DNA of 64,000 nt from Rhytidiadelphus loreus (taxonomy: Eukaryota > Streptophyta > Bryopsida > Hypnales > Hylocomiaceae), in NCBI GenBank assembly GCA_947034895.1, contig OX344762.1:14141501-14205500 (forward strand), in the 5' to 3' direction. The stretch's first letter is position 1; each line of letters begins with the position of its first letter. Made by a program: the position numbers and the translations under genes. Positions 10,736 to 23,545 of the stretch are shown in pieces. Under the pieces are notes generated by a model. The model did no database searches, was not told where the DNA came from, and worked only from the letters and a program-made list of their open reading frames with translations.

Positions 10736-12334
10736 TTACAGTTTTGGCTTACAAGACCCTACCCAGCTCAATTTCATATCCAAATTGTGACTTAAATGAT
10801 TGAATACATTGCAATCCCCAAATAACTTTGTAATGCACATCTCTAAACAAGGTTGGGAGTTCAACAGACCAGTAATTGTGGCTGGTCTTGGCTTCATCTT
10901 TGGCAATCCAGATTTCAATATCATTGATCCTGGCTTCACAATCCCTTGAGCTGCCCACCACTCCTGGTGCATCTCCTTCTTGCACTTCCCTGAAATGCAG
11001 CTTGTGAACTCTTGGAAGTGATACCTACAGCAGATCGGGTGGTATGCACATTTGCAACTTGCGAAAACAATGGCCCACACGGGGTCAAATCCTAAGCCGC
11101 AATAAACACAACCTTGCACCTCAAACCATTCGGCCGAACTGGGAACAAGGACAATCGAAATCGGCTGTGGCGGCACTGACCAGAACAATTTAGACCCTGA
11201 TTCTAGTCGGCTAATGCAAATCTTTATTGCCGCTTCGTGCCGGTCAAGCTGTAACACTTCTTCTTCTAAGCAAATCACTCTAGCTTGGACTCCGGACTCC
11301 GTTGCCTTCACTTTCACATAACCGCATTGGCCATCACTTGCCCAAGTCTCACAAAAAGCCACAATTTTCTTTTGGCCATCAATCTCCTGCGTCAACGAAT
11401 CTAGTAAAGTACTCTCGCACCCTAAATCTAAACCGCTCTCAGAAATCTTTTTGACTTCAGTCTCTTTCAATCCCTCCAGGGATTCAAGTTTCCCAAGTGC
11501 ATCAAACAACTTTTCTAAACAAAATTCCATCTGACCCTTGGCCCATGCATCTGCTACGGTGTAATCTTGTTGGGCTTGTCTCTCTCGAGTTAGGGATTGT
11601 ACCTTCCTCCCATGCTCCTGGCTGATTAACCCTCCGTAGATCTTCCAAGACTGAAGAGCTGCCAACAGTGCACCGGGACCTCCAAAACCCTTGTAACCAA
11701 GACGATCTCCTGAAACGCTCTCCTCCCGCGAAGGACTGTCCAGTTGACTGAATGTTTTCGACCCAGTAGAACCGCCATCTTCACCGGGCAAGTAGCAATC
11801 TTCATCGTCTAAAAAACAAGACTCTTCCGACACCCTCCCTTGCTTCATCCGCTTCTGTCGCCGCCTTAGTTGTTCAGTGTTTGTCCACTCAGCGTAGGCG
11901 GCCCAATTCAAGTTGCAATTTTTTTTCTCTTGGCAGTAGAAGCCTCTGGCCATGCCCAACGAGATTAACCGTGATGACAACAAACAATGTTTTTGATGAA
12001 TCTACATCCACAAACTTTCTAACTTCTTCACAGTCTCTTCATCCCTCAAAAACATATATCGGTGTCCGTTTTTGTTCACTACAGGACCTAAATATGCTAA
12101 GAGGTCTTCTTCCATATAATCGTCTGGCTGTTTCAAGTGCTTGGGATTAATGCCAGCACAATTCAACCCATACTTCTCGTGAAACTCCTTCCGATTGTAT
12201 GATCTAGAGTTGCAAAGAGGAAAAAGGTCAAGCGCTTGTGCGTACACTGGAGCGCTATACCCTTGCTTCGAACGCCCTAAAGGAGATCCCTCTAACTTAA
12301 TCTTGGTCCTTCTGTTCTGACCTAGAGTAGCCAT
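10736..12334 (-). CDS. Hypothetical protein with C-terminal RING-like zinc finger (two exons)
   Basis: The proposed exons are 12334-12006 and 11945-10736, giving about 512 residues. The ATG at 12334 starts MATLGQNRRTK. A 60-bp GTAGAT...GCCAG intron joins the exons in phase 2, and the reading passes from KKLESLW into GFYCQEKK. Without splicing the first exon would stop at 12002. The central part is charged and Leu-rich, perhaps coiled coil. Near 11113-10970 the product shows CxxC, then CxCxxHPxCC, then H, then CxxxxC, a spacing that resembles RING or PHD-like zinc ligands. Such fingers occur in ubiquitin ligases and in transposon-encoded proteins. Which applies here is not known. It ends at TAA 10736-10738. 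Confidence 0.55.
11946..12005 (-). other. Putative 60-bp intron
   Basis: On the minus strand the segment starts GTAGAT and ends GGCCAG. Removing it fuses two open frames (phase 2) and bypasses a stop at 12002-12004. The length is at the low end for plant introns, so this rests on frame logic only. Confidence 0.5.
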
Positions 12335-12474
12335 GATCAACCAACATGAATAGGAAACCAATGCAAGCGTCCAAAAACAGAACCAGAAACAGGACTTCAC
12401 ATGATGGAAGTTGAGCGGCGCAAGGAGAAAAAACAAAACCCGAGAGGGCAAATTCCGAACAGGACATCCAAACC

Positions 12475-13392
12475 CTAGCCGATAGATCTGTTTGAATCAA
12501 CGGTCGACCCAGACCCCAATATCGGCTCCCGATTCCTTGTTCCGTCACCCTTGCTGTAGGCAACGTTCTTCTTGGAGTTCCAAAAAGGACTATTAAGCCG
12601 CCAAAAATGGAACACCCTAGTGTGCATTCGCCCAATAAAGCGATAGGGCGCCTTCTCTCTTCCACCCAGATAGGCCAGAGGATCTTGTACATCAGGGAAG
12701 GCGGCGAAGTGATCCAATGTATCCTTCAGACACCGACCACCAGGGAACCAGCAGTCCGAAAGGGGCCACCGATCATGGGTCATGATCGCGTCTGGATTAC
12801 CCACAAAAATGTCAAGCACTGTCACACCTACGTGGTCGTCACCAAGGGTAGAACTCTGAAAGTAATCGTCCGCCCTCCAACAACTTATTCGCCCAGATGA
12901 CATAAGCACACCAAGGGAATCCAGTCGATGCACCTCTCGGCCGGTCCACTCTATCTGACGAATAAATGGGCTTCCGTCCACATGGGGATCCGTACTAAAT
13001 TTGACAATGTCGGCGGCCCTCCACAGCACTGTCCGATTTAGAACATCCATTAGCGTCCGAACACCTCTCTAGCAAAGAGTGATTCTGAGGCGCTCAGCTT
13101 CAACGACGATCAATGAAGGCCGTATGAGAACAAATATCCACGGCTCCAACGGGATCGGCACACCAAGCCACTCACCCTGCGGTCGAGTCTCCACAACAGA
13201 CCCCAGTCCAACTTCGCCGAATCCTGGAAGATAAAGCTTGACTATGTCACCATTATTGAATGGTGCAGTCCCTGCGGAAGATTCTTGAGAGTCAGACTCC
13301 CTAGTATATTCGCCAACGTATGGGGTGATGGCATCATTGAAAGATTCGGAGGCCGAATCCATTGTCTCCGATTCACTGACTCCAGAAAACAT
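12475..13392 (-). pseudogene. Broken ORF of a transposon-type protein, 305 codons with internal TAG
   Basis: The ATG at 13392 opens a frame that meets TAG at 13069-13071 and then continues in the same frame to TAG at 12475-12477. The 107 codons before and the codons after the stop read as one protein. Around the break, a run of the type GLGSVVET, GVPIPLEPW and then RTVLWRAADI recalls a small domain found in proteins of plant CACTA-like elements (GxGxV, GxPL, W and a final WP block), but only faintly. Further on, DDHVGVTVLDIFVGNPDA followed by RWP and DHF resembles part of the intact transposase-like protein at 47948-51245. No catalytic function is assigned. It is the first of three minus-strand frames. 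Confidence 0.5.
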
Positions 13393-13647
13393 ATTGCGAA
13401 GAAAGGTAATGAATATTTAACCTGCCAAAGAAAAGAGTCCATGTTAGTCCGCACAATAGCAGGAAAGACAACATTGTGTAAACGTTGGTGGATAAACGAC
13501 GTGCATGGATACCATGTGACCCACTACCAGAGAAAGAGAAGAACGAAGAAGAAACAGAAATGGAAAGGATAGCCCCAACATAGGTAACAACAGAAGTTTC
13601 CCATTAGGATTGTGGACATATGCTTGACATCAGGTCAATTGCAGGTG
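13393..13647. other. 5' flank of the minus-strand gene group
   Basis: No gene. This gap separates the ATG at 13392 from the palindrome array. Confidence 0.4.
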
Positions 13648-13872
13648 GTAACAACGGGAGGTCTCCCGCTGGTAAGAACAGGAGATCTACCTCTGGAAAC
13701 AACGGGATATCTCCCGCTGGTTAGAACGGGACTCCTCCCTCTACAAACAACGGGAGATCTCCCGTTGGTTAGAACGGGACATCTCCCGATGAAAACAACG
13801 GGACGTCTACCGATCGTTAGAACGGGACATATCTCGTGGAGAGTTCTTGACAGCGGGATATCTCCCGATGTT
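13648..13872. repeat. Array of CGGGAGATCTCCCG-type palindromes
   Basis: About nine units of 23-25 bp follow one another, most with the form AACGGGA..TCTCCCG. The alternating spacers (CTGGTTAG and ATGAAAAC types) make a dimeric period of about 48 bp. One unit (about 13750-13763) is the perfect 14-bp palindrome. Because 48 is a multiple of three, the array is open in several frames and mimics a repetitive protein on both strands. It lies about 260 bp 5' of the minus-strand gene group. The same motif recurs at 52-63.8 kb. Confidence 0.85.
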
Positions 13873-13984
13873 TCGAACGACAGATCCGTCGATAGAAGTA
13901 AGAGGACATCATCTACTATCGCGGATTCAGGGATCCAGAATATAACATTCACTACGTACGAAAGTCAATACACGTAGTATACGG

Positions 13985-15145
13985 CCGTATAATGTACGAT
14001 ACGGCGACGACTGCACCACTACGGCATACGACTTCGTTGCTTTGTCCAGTGGCGCAGTGAACAGTTACGGTCTCCACTCAGGAGAACATATTTATGGACG
14101 GCCTTTGCAACTGGGATGCACACTGACGTTTACAGTAGTACCCTCAATACAAGAAAACTTATGTGGGCACATTTCATACTAGTTCAGCATTGCACGCAAG
14201 AATCCTCCTTCACCAACTAGCACTCACACGTTACTCAACTGATGTTTCAGTATCAAACTAACAACTTCTTAAGGGAGGACAATTAGATGATTAGAGAAAG
14301 TGACCTTCCGCTCGTTCGTCACAGCTGGATTCAATTGACCTGTCATTGCTCCTCTGAACATTCTATAATCTAATGGAAATACTGAATTGTCCGTGAAAGC
14401 ATGTACCTCTGGCGAATAGGATTGGAACAAATCATACCTGGTGAGAAAATCAAGAACTATGACGGATCTTCAAGCGCCTCACATTCCACAGGCGCTAGCA
14501 ACGACCGACGCGATGGTATCCACACTCCTTGATCGCCACTGCTCGGCTCGTTCACGTTTGCTCCAAAAGAAGAAGCAACGTCGAGCGGGGGATTGCAAGA
14601 ATACATTGGGTTGGATTCTGGAGCTCTCGTTTCCCGCCTTGATTTGGAAAGGATCTACCGGTCCAACATTTTGACTTCCACGTGCGCTCTTCAAGGTTGT
14701 GCAGCACTGATGAGCCCAGGTAGGATTTTAAGATGCGGTCTTGTTTGGGAATGTTGACTGCATTCTTGGACAGTGCGCTTCACTGACTGCTGAAATGCCG
14801 CGCATGAATTACCTTGCTAGAAATTCGAGCCCTTTCTAGAACTTCATGGGAGTACGTGCAGCCTTTGAATTCGACTGTCATTGAGATTCTTCAAACCCGC
14901 AGCATTCACTGTGGCTATCAACGGTTAGTTCCAACTCCAACCTCGGCATTTCTCGGGTTCTTTATTCAGCATTGAACACTTGTGCATTCACTCGTCTGTT
15001 AGTGCATGCGGTCTACTCTTCTTCATTTATTGTGGACACAAATCAAACGGAATTTCATTACTAACACAGGAAAAATTTAAAAGGCACAAGTTGCCTATTA
15101 AAGAGAGCGGTTTGCTTTGGGTCAATCTTCAGGGTTCAGGATTCA
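13985..15145. other. No gene seen
   Basis: Mixed-composition sequence. Open frames here are short, lack any recognisable motif and show no splice-supported continuation. Confidence 0.45.
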
Positions 15146-15195
15146 GGTTCAACGGTCTAGGGTTTAGGGTTTAGGGTTTTTAGGCTTTAGGCTTT
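15146..15195 (+). repeat. Short interstitial telomere-like tract
   Basis: A few TTTAGGG units in a row (about 15160-15180) are followed by diverged copies (TTTTTAGGCTTTAGG). This is the plant-type telomere word but only about 50 bp long, so it is an interstitial relic, not a chromosome end. Confidence 0.7.
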
Positions 15196-15249
15196 AAGGT
15201 TTAGGTTCCACGGTTTTAGTAAACCCGTGTGGGTGGGAGCCGCTGGGAC

Positions 15250-18240
15250 CTATTCTAAGATAAGAAGGCAAAAAGGCAAAAAGGCAAAAAGAAGGGGAGG
15301 GGGAGGGAAAATAGAAAAAAGGAGGGGGAGAGGAAAAAGAAAAAGGAAAAAAACATAAAAATAATTGTGCTTTTAAATCAATTAACAATTAAAAACAACA
15401 TTCTAACATCAATACCTTAAAGAAGTTAGAGAGTTTGACCTCGTCATTCATTATCAATCACAAATGTAGTGGCTTTGCTCGCTTCATTTAGTTAAGTGTG
15501 CAAAGTAAAAGTTGAATAAAAGTAAAAAAAAAAATACTATGGTAATATTTGTTCGAATTTCTTTTGTATGTAACATTGAGATATCCCTAGTTGTGTGTTC
15601 ATTGATCATTCTCTTTATACCATTGGAGAGTTTGACTTAATGAGGGTTGAATGTACTAGTAAAGTTGTATCATTGCTAACCTTCTAGATGTATGATGGAT
15701 TTGTAAGAAATTTTTAAGACTATAAAATTAATGGAATTAAATTATGAAAAATAGAGTATAGGAGTTTTTGATGTCATTCTTGGCATTGGCAGAAAAGCTT
15801 TCAATGAGTACAAATACACCAAAGTTGTTTTGCACTTTTGGTTCTTAAGTGTGAATTCAAAGTTAAAGGGTTCCAATTGAATTTTGTTTTTATAAATTTA
15901 ATTTAATTATGGATAAATTATTCTAAAAATTTAAAATTATAAGAATATGTAGAGAAATCACATAAAACACTTGAACAAGTTAGTACAATGCCACACAAGT
16001 TGTTTATAAGTCAAACTTTGAAAAATTACATTGATCTTAAATTAAAAAAAGATTATAAGAAAAATTTCTTTGTATAATAATAATAAGAAAAGTTTAAAAT
16101 TCAATTCATAAATCAATTAAAATTTATGTAAATAATTAAATAAATCCTTAATAGAATTTAAAAATAAAAAATAAAAATTTCTAAAACAATGTTCAAATGA
16201 ATGCATTGTAAAATAATATTATTTGCAGTTTAACGGTCAATGTTCTTCTATTATTATTTAATTAGAGTACTTTCAAATTAAGATAATAAAAACATTAATA
16301 AAATTATTAAGCATTGTTGAAGGAAAAACAAATCAATAATGATAAATTGATTAAAAATTCAATATAGTGAATGAAATTATGTAAAATGAAGTGAAAATAA
16401 ATGAAATCGTATAGTGAAGTGAAGGAAATGTAAAATGATTGCAATAAAAGTTGTCATTTTATTTTTACAAAATAAAATATGTGATTGTTCAAATAGGAGC
16501 ATACATAAATGAAAATTATTGCTTTGTGAAAGCATCAATAATTATGATTGACAGATAAATTTTCTAAATCATCATAGTTTTATGTGATTGGTAAATCATT
16601 CTATATATTAATTCTGTCATGTCCTAAACTACGTTTTTTAATAACATGGCAATTTGGGGCAACTCACTACACCTACTGTTTTAACAACATTACACCCATT
16701 GAGATGTTCAATTATTTTTCAATTCCATATTAACTACATTGTTAACAATCATTCTAGTATTTTGAATCATTCTTTACATTTGTCTAGTTACCATTTTTTT
16801 CCTATATGTTGTACAATTTCAAATGATCTGTTTTTTTTGAAGCATGTACTAGACAACTTGTCTAGAAGAATGAATCCAATGAAGAACCACCATTTTGGAC
16901 ATTTTTTCATACAAATATGACCTTGTGAAGTGCAGCTACCCTATTTTTAGTAGGGCCAAATTTGTTTTTTTGTCATTTCAAATGTTGATATCTTGTAATC
17001 TACATTGTGGAAATTTCTGAAAATTTTTCCTCATCTTCTGAAACCAACATAGTAAAAGATCCTATGGTTACAAGTGTCTGAATTTTTTTTCTCTTCTAAA
17101 TTTGATACTTGTACTAGAAATGGCAGTTTTGGAGTAGTTTTGGTGAAAACATAGTAAAAAAACTGTAGGAAATAAAATGAGTGGATATGAAGGAATCTCA
17201 TGTGAATTAAAAGAATCTTCATCAAAATTGTGCTCTCGTAAAAAATGAATCTCATGGTTGAATCGTAAAAAAGTAATCTGATGATTACTGAGCTTATTAC
17301 TGTGCAAATTGAGATGATTACTGTGCCCGCAAGTAGACCATCCAGGACTCAGTCTTGAATAAGCTTATTGTTCATCACTTTAAAGTATTGGCCTACTTTG
17401 ACCTATCTGAGAGTGAGACCCCACGGGGTAGGAGGGACATCCCTTTATAGTGCCTTCCCTATCAATAAAGTAAAAATCAGAAACTTTGCAAGACTACCAA
17501 TATCTAAACTAAAATGAACATGTAAGACAACTCCAAACACGTCACTTAGATCAAATAATTAGCCATCATAAGCTACAACTCATCATAACTTGTAAATAAA
17601 CTATGCAGAGTCGTGTCTGAAACTCCGAGATCACATAGATCACATCACAGTCACTATATGATAGAGTTACCAAAATATCTCTGTCAATGTAGTCATACTA
17701 AAAATTCTAAATCTTGCCAATAGAATTGATGTGGCCGCGATTGTGCCACGTCAATTGGTATTAATTAATTATGCATTGTAGGCGTTGCACCAACCAAGAC
17801 GGCTTCACCAAAGCAATTTGGTGTGGAAAAAGAAAATATATTTTTTTGTTGAACGATGGTTGAAAAAAAAAAAATTCTAAAAAAATAGGATGTGGGAAGG
17901 CCCAAAAACATTCTTTGCCATGTCATATGAACAAGTATTGGGATAATACATCAATAATTGACAAGTCAAATGAATTGATTTCTACACATATTTCTTCTGT
18001 GCTTATTCATCTATAATTACCCATTTAATAAAAGCTTCATTTATAGAATTTCAATTCCAATAATCTTAGATAATCCATAGTCCATAATGAACATTGCATG
18101 TACAACTAGATGAAGAAAATATGATCTCTCTACATATATAGACAAGTATTGTCTGCCTACGAAGACATTTTCAATTACAAAGAATGTCCATTATCCGTGG
18201 ATAAGCCCATGTTGATTAGTTTAATTGGAGTTGTAGCTTT
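15250..18240. other. AT-rich, gene-free stretch
   Basis: A purine-rich tract (15265-15360) is followed by about 2.9 kb of very AT-rich sequence. Around 16645-16675 (GGCAATTTGGGGCAACTCAC) it resembles 63897-63927, which is inside a terminal-inverted-repeat element. No coding frame or RNA gene is supported. Confidence 0.5.
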
Positions 18241-18319
18241 TTGGTGTCCCCACTTTCATCACATGCATATGAATGCACATGAAATTAGGCTTAATTGAAT
18301 GGATACTAGTTGAATGTTT
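18241..18319 (+). repeat. Dispersed repeat, copy 1
   Basis: About 80 bp with the words CACTTTCATCACATGCATAT and TACTAGTTGAATGTTT match 38216-38295 with few differences. The copies share no longer homology, so this is probably a fragment of an AT-rich element. Confidence 0.75.
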
Positions 18320-18374
18320 AGGGTTTCATTATACATTAGATGGTTTTTGAGGCCTCTAAGAGACTGCGGGTTCC

Positions 18375-18981
18375 CCTGCTACGAGAACGCAGCGAACAGA
18401 ACAGTTGGCTCGCTACCTCAACATCCGGCATGGTCAAGAGGCGACCATGTCATTTCCGGAATTTTTTTTATTTTTTATTTTTTATTTTTATTTTTATTTT
18501 CTACTTCTTTTACCATTTGAAGAATTAAATTTCTTTTTTAATTAATTAATTAATTCTTTTTTTCGACAGTCAGTTGTCCTTCACTATGGGGAATAGTGAA
18601 GGGGAACAACCTTGAAACGGGCTCTCCCAGGCCTCCAAAAAAATGTAATGCTTTATTCATGCACCTCACTTATCCTGCTGCGAGAACGCAGCGAACAAGA
18701 CAGTTGGCCTACCACCTCAACGTCCTGCATAGTGGAGAGGCGACCAGGTCATTTCCGGAATTTTTATTTTTTTTTATTTTTTATTTTTTATTTTTATTTT
18801 CTACTTCTTTTACCAGTGGAAGAATTAAATTTTTTATTTTTTATTTTTTTTATTTTTTTATTTTTATTTTTCAACAGTCGGTTGTCCTTCACTATAGAGA
18901 ATAGTGAAGGGGAACAACCTTGAAACAGGCTCTCCGAGGCCTCAAGAAACATGTAAAGCTTTATTCATCCACCTTGCTTAT
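18375..18981 (+). repeat. Tandem duplication of a ~300-bp unit with hairpins
   Basis: Unit 1 starts at 18375 and unit 2 at 18674. Both begin CCTGCTRCGAGAACGCAGCG, continue through a long T/A homopolymer-rich part, and end with an inverted repeat (18573-18610 and 18881-18918). In that repeat GTTGTCCTTCACTAT pairs with ATAGTGAAGG..GAACAAC around a short loop. The second unit has some substitutions, so the duplication is older than the one at 7708. No open frame of meaning is present. Confidence 0.85.
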
Positions 18982-20880
18982 CCATTGTCATCTTCTCCTT
19001 ATAAAGAATATAGCTAACAAATAAATGCATGGACAAAATGTAGGCTTAGTTTTCAAAAAAATAAAGAATGAATGCTTGTATTTTGGCCTCAGTCTTCCAA
19101 TAGGAGATATACTTCATGTAATTATGTTCTTCTTCCCATCCTCAATATTTTTTTTTGACTTGTATATTTTAGCCTACCTCTCATTTTGTTTTTCACCATT
19201 CAATTTTTGTTTCGACATTGTATTTCATTTTTCACATCCTTTATTTTTTTCCTCTCTCTCTATTATTTTATGTCGAACCTTTAAAATATACAGTGAAGTC
19301 CTCATTTTTCTCACGTACCCTATATTTTTCATTTTCATATTTTCCATCCTTTACATTTATTGACACCTTGCAATTATTTTCCACACCAATAGGAGGTCTC
19401 TCAATGAAGTCTCCCCGGCCAAAGTCAATAATTCCTCAGAAAGTCCAGAAGTAGTTAAATATGGCATACACCCTACATTAGTTTCAATCCCTTATATTTT
19501 TCCACCTTCTACAATTTTCGTAAACGCTTTATATTTTTTTCCAACTTAGATGACGTGTGTTGGCCTCCAAATCCTATTCAATAGATCACCCTTGAATTTA
19601 ATAATTATTTTTATAAGTTCTATACTTTATTTTGTAGCCCAATTTATTTTAAGTCACTACTTTATACAATATTTTAAGAGAAGTGAGAATCTATTGTGCT
19701 TCTTTTATCTAGGAAGACATTGGATTCAATCTACTTCTCGAATTTGACGTTTGAGAAGGGTTTCAATTCATATTTGATTGGTGCTTTTCAAAACTAGAAG
19801 TACTAACTTACTTGAGTCTCTTATATTTGTTTCAAATGTCTTTTATGGATAAGATGGCTTATTTAACTATTTTTGGACTTTGCAAAGTCCAAAATTGGTA
19901 AAGGGACATCTAAGACAATTGTAGACTTTGACTTTAGTCTATAGATTTTAAGAATCTAGAAATGATATAGATTTTGGACTAGGTGGTTTGAAAAATGTAC
20001 AACAAGTTTAGATTTTAGATATCTATGACATTGGGAGATCCCCCAATGTACAAAGTCCAGAATTCCCTTAAAAGTCCAAGAGTAGTTAAATATTACCTCT
20101 GAGGTGACATTCACATTCATTCAATGATTTTATTTATATCATAATTGTATTGTACATAATCATGAGCCCTTATATTAATGAAAGCAATATATTTAGCAAT
20201 GATGAATTGCAGGTATTATTTAGGATGAGTTCCATGTAGGATTTAGGCCTACATTATAGTGCAAAACTAATTGCAAGTATCCACGCACATTTTCTTTTTC
20301 CAAATTTAGGATACATAAAAAGTCAAGGATGATTGCAACAAATATCCTTGCACATAATTGGAAATAGAAAAATCATCACCATCTATTTTTCTAATCCATT
20401 TTTTTCTCCTGAAAGTAGACTTTAACAAGAGTTTTCCAAAAATACAAAGTGCTAAGAATATAAACAACTTGGCTGCATTTTAATTTAACTCCAAAATAAT
20501 TGGGTGCCTTGGGCATTTAGGGGTGAAGGAGTGTGGAATTACAATTCACACACGATCATGACTTAACGGCCCGGAAAAATTGACCCCTCATTGCCCTAGA
20601 TAAGGGTAAATGTAAAAATTGCCCCCTATTTTGTGCCGTACTAATTTTGTATATCTTCACCTCCCACAGATAATTTGGGACCTTTGATTGCAAATATGAA
20701 TTCAAAATTGGCAAATTTTATAATGTGACTGTGGGAAATAAAAATTTCCAGTGTATTTTGCAAAGGTTCAATACGGGGCAATGAGGGGGTCACTTCTCCT
20801 TGGCCATGACTTGACCCCTACTCATTTGAAGTGTAGGTTAATTCACATCAAAAGAATTACCCCCCCCCCTTGCATAGTGA
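18982..20880. other. AT-rich stretch with two dispersed-repeat fragments
   Basis: Segments 19391-19464 and 20031-20095 share the pattern GGGAGRTCYCYCAATG, AAAGTCCAGAATTC and AGTAGTTAAATA with 63731-63810. The first words look like decayed CGGGAGATCTCCCG palindromes. The rest is AT-rich and shows nothing coding. Confidence 0.6.
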
Positions 20881-23110
20881 ATGGGGATTTAGTTGATGAT
20901 GGCCATAATCATGCGCCATTTGCATAATGATGCCCCCCTCCCGATGCACATGATCATGACCCCTGACGCCTTGTCAGGGCCGCCAGCACTGGACCCTTTT
21001 CCAAGGAGTTCCACCTGGCTCTCCCGTTCGTTTGTCTTCCTCCCGCTGCTTCGCGCGCCTGCAGGACTTCCGTTGGGTTCGCGCGCTGCATCCACCCCAT
21101 GCAGCTAACTGCTGCTCGTGTATTTCTCCGCTTGGGTTCGCGTGCCTGCGTTTGGTTCGATTTTGTGGGGACGTGTGAGAGCAGACGAGTCCGGTTGAAG
21201 TGAGAAAGCACGGGAGTTTGAAGCGCACGTCGTGGAGGCACAAACTAGGAGGCGTTGGGAATTTGAAGCCCAAGAGTTCCAGGCTGCAAGGAGAATTTCG
21301 CGACCAGCGATACCCTGCGCTTCAGATGCGGTAACTTACCCTAGGCTTCAGACGCGGTGAACTGTTGCTGCAAGCGGGTAAGAAGGTTGACAGCAAACTG
21401 ATCCTCCGCACGCCCCGGAGGTCCTACCCACGGCACTTCGTGTCCCACACTCGTGCCTCCGCTTGAGTCACAGGCAAGCGCTACCTTGTCCGGATTTTGT
21501 TGTCTCACTGTGATGGAATAGCATGATAGTACATTGTTTATAATTTGTAGTCACTTGCAAAGTAGGTTCTTTGTTAGACTCTTGGCAATCTCTTAGTACG
21601 TAAATGCTATCATGCTATGTAAGCGCAGTTATGCGTCTTTGTTGTTGTAGTACAAAATCTAGCGCATAGAGTGCAGGCAGGTAGGTCAAAGTCGGAATCC
21701 GTTTTGAGTTTGGTGAGGGCATTTGGAGCCCGTGTGCAGTGAAGCAAGTTTAGGTGAAGCTTTAATGAGCCCGTTCCTGTGAATATTGTCCATCACCGAG
21801 TAGGTGTATACATTGTGCTGTTTTACTCTACTCATTCAATAGCAATCTCTAAGTGTGTCCTGAAACTGATTTGTATTGTGTAGGAATCAGTGAACAGTCT
21901 GATTCACAACAAGTTCACAGCAGGGACGAAGGGACCAAGTGTAGCATACTGTGCGCGTAGACGGCAAGAGTCATGGCAATCACCTCGTTAGCAGAGTGGA
22001 ATATCCCGTAAGAATCGAGTCCTCTTCGTCAATGTATTTGTGGTTGTTTGTAGTTGTAGAGAAAGTGGTTGTTTATTGTTCATGTTAGGAAAGACACTAT
22101 CAATTTCACTTTCTAACCGACAGTGATGGCCAATTTCGTTAAAATGGCGGTATTCCATTATATTGGCGGTTTTTGGGATGGCGGGGGGCCGAAATTGCGT
22201 TTAGAGATGGGAGTGGGGGTAGAAAAATACGTGTATTTCCGTTGATTTCTCCGCATGTGGGTCAGAATCAAGCCCATACGTACGTGCCAAACTCCTTATG
22301 GGCGCTATGTGACGTAGATGTCCATCATGGGGCATGTCCAGCATCGTGTTCTAAGGTCTAACACGTCGTCCTCAGAACAAGACGGTCAGGTAATATGCTC
22401 TGAAACCGGCCATTGAAGGACAGCTCCACCTTTTTCATAGATTTTCACGATTAAAAATCGCTCAGAGATAGAAAAAAAGTGGCCGAACCTAACACAAGTG
22501 GATTCGAAGTTTTAGATGCATTTCTGAATTATTTACGGATTTCCAAAGAAATCTGTTGTATTCACCAATTTGTGATCCTTGGAAGGAAACTGTGGATACC
22601 CAGGCCGTTGATGGACTCCTGCAATAGAGAACACCTTTTCCTTAATTCAAGCAAAAGTCGTTAAGGTCCATTTCAAGACGAAATCATATCCATTTAGTAC
22701 CTTTTTGTAGGAGCCCGCTCAAGAAGACGGGCGCTTTTAGAGTGTTCTACCTCAATGGAAGTTCCAAAACATCTCTAAGCGCCATAATTTGTGCAAGGCG
22801 TGGATGACTATTAGGATTTGTGGTGGATCACAAAGACACATAACATCACCACTTGGGTTATTGGCAAAGTGGCGAAGAGGAAACCAATTCACTGATTTGG
22901 ATGCGTTTGCATGCATGGAGAGAACAGGGGCACAAATGAAGTCGCGGCCATTGTTTAAAGAAGACACACTTTATTGAATAGGGTCATAGTGGATTTTGCA
23001 TAGGGATCCAACCCCGTTTACAACATTCCTAGCTCTCTCTTCTACCGGTTGCCGTGTATAGTAAAGGTACAGTCCGGGAAGAAACTATTTACGCCGAACT
23101 TTTGGGGACC
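20881..23110. other. Higher-GC intergenic stretch, no gene assigned
   Basis: 20,950-21,480 is richer in G+C than its surroundings and has several overlapping open frames on both strands. None contains a recognisable motif or a clear start and splice structure. It could be the remnant of a host gene or an element. 22,130-22,400 and 22,500-23,110 likewise show only short unrelated frames. Confidence 0.4.
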
Positions 23111-23111
23111 A

Positions 23112-23240
23112 TGTGCTGCAGGACAAACTATAAAATGGGGGAAAGTACAATGTTAACTAAGTTCACGCCGGGACAAACTATAAAACGGGGGAAGGTACAA
23201 TCTTAACTAAGTACATTCTAAGTTCACGCCGGGACACACT
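23112..23240 (+). repeat. Short tandem repeat, about 60-bp unit
   Basis: GACAAACTATAAAA, GGGGGAA, GTACAAT, TTAACTAAGT and CACGCCGG follow in order twice (about 23122 and 23171), with a partial third copy at about 23220. It lies upstream of the fold-back repeat. Confidence 0.65.
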
Positions 23241-23545
23241 ACTTCAGTGTTCATTCGCCACCGCATAGGGTTGGATCTTCACTCCACATTCTCCAATTGC
23301 GCCTCCAAAACCGCCTCCAACCAACTTCGAGTGAAGGGTCTTGAGCTTCATGAACAAAAGCAAGCGCCTATTTGCCAATCATGTCTTTGTGAGGTCTTAC
23401 AGCGCATTCGGAGATTTGCAGACAAATGCTCGTCAATTCCGCCATGGACCAGTTCCGGCGTCGCCTCTTTGCCGAATACATCATGGTTGAACCGGTCGAC
23501 TGTGAGGAATACAAGCAAGAGCACTCACAACCCATCCTCGTTCAC

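Noticed and set aside
13612..13977. Repetitive 121-codon frame (GxLPLVRTG units), and its complement
   Set aside because: It is produced by the 48-bp palindrome dimer period being a multiple of three; both strands are open equally and there is no ATG start.
15250..20880. Organellar DNA insertion, because of the high AT content
   Set aside because: No chloroplast or mitochondrial gene could be recognised, and the stretch is full of homopolymers and dispersed repeats shared with 36-45 kb and 63.7 kb.
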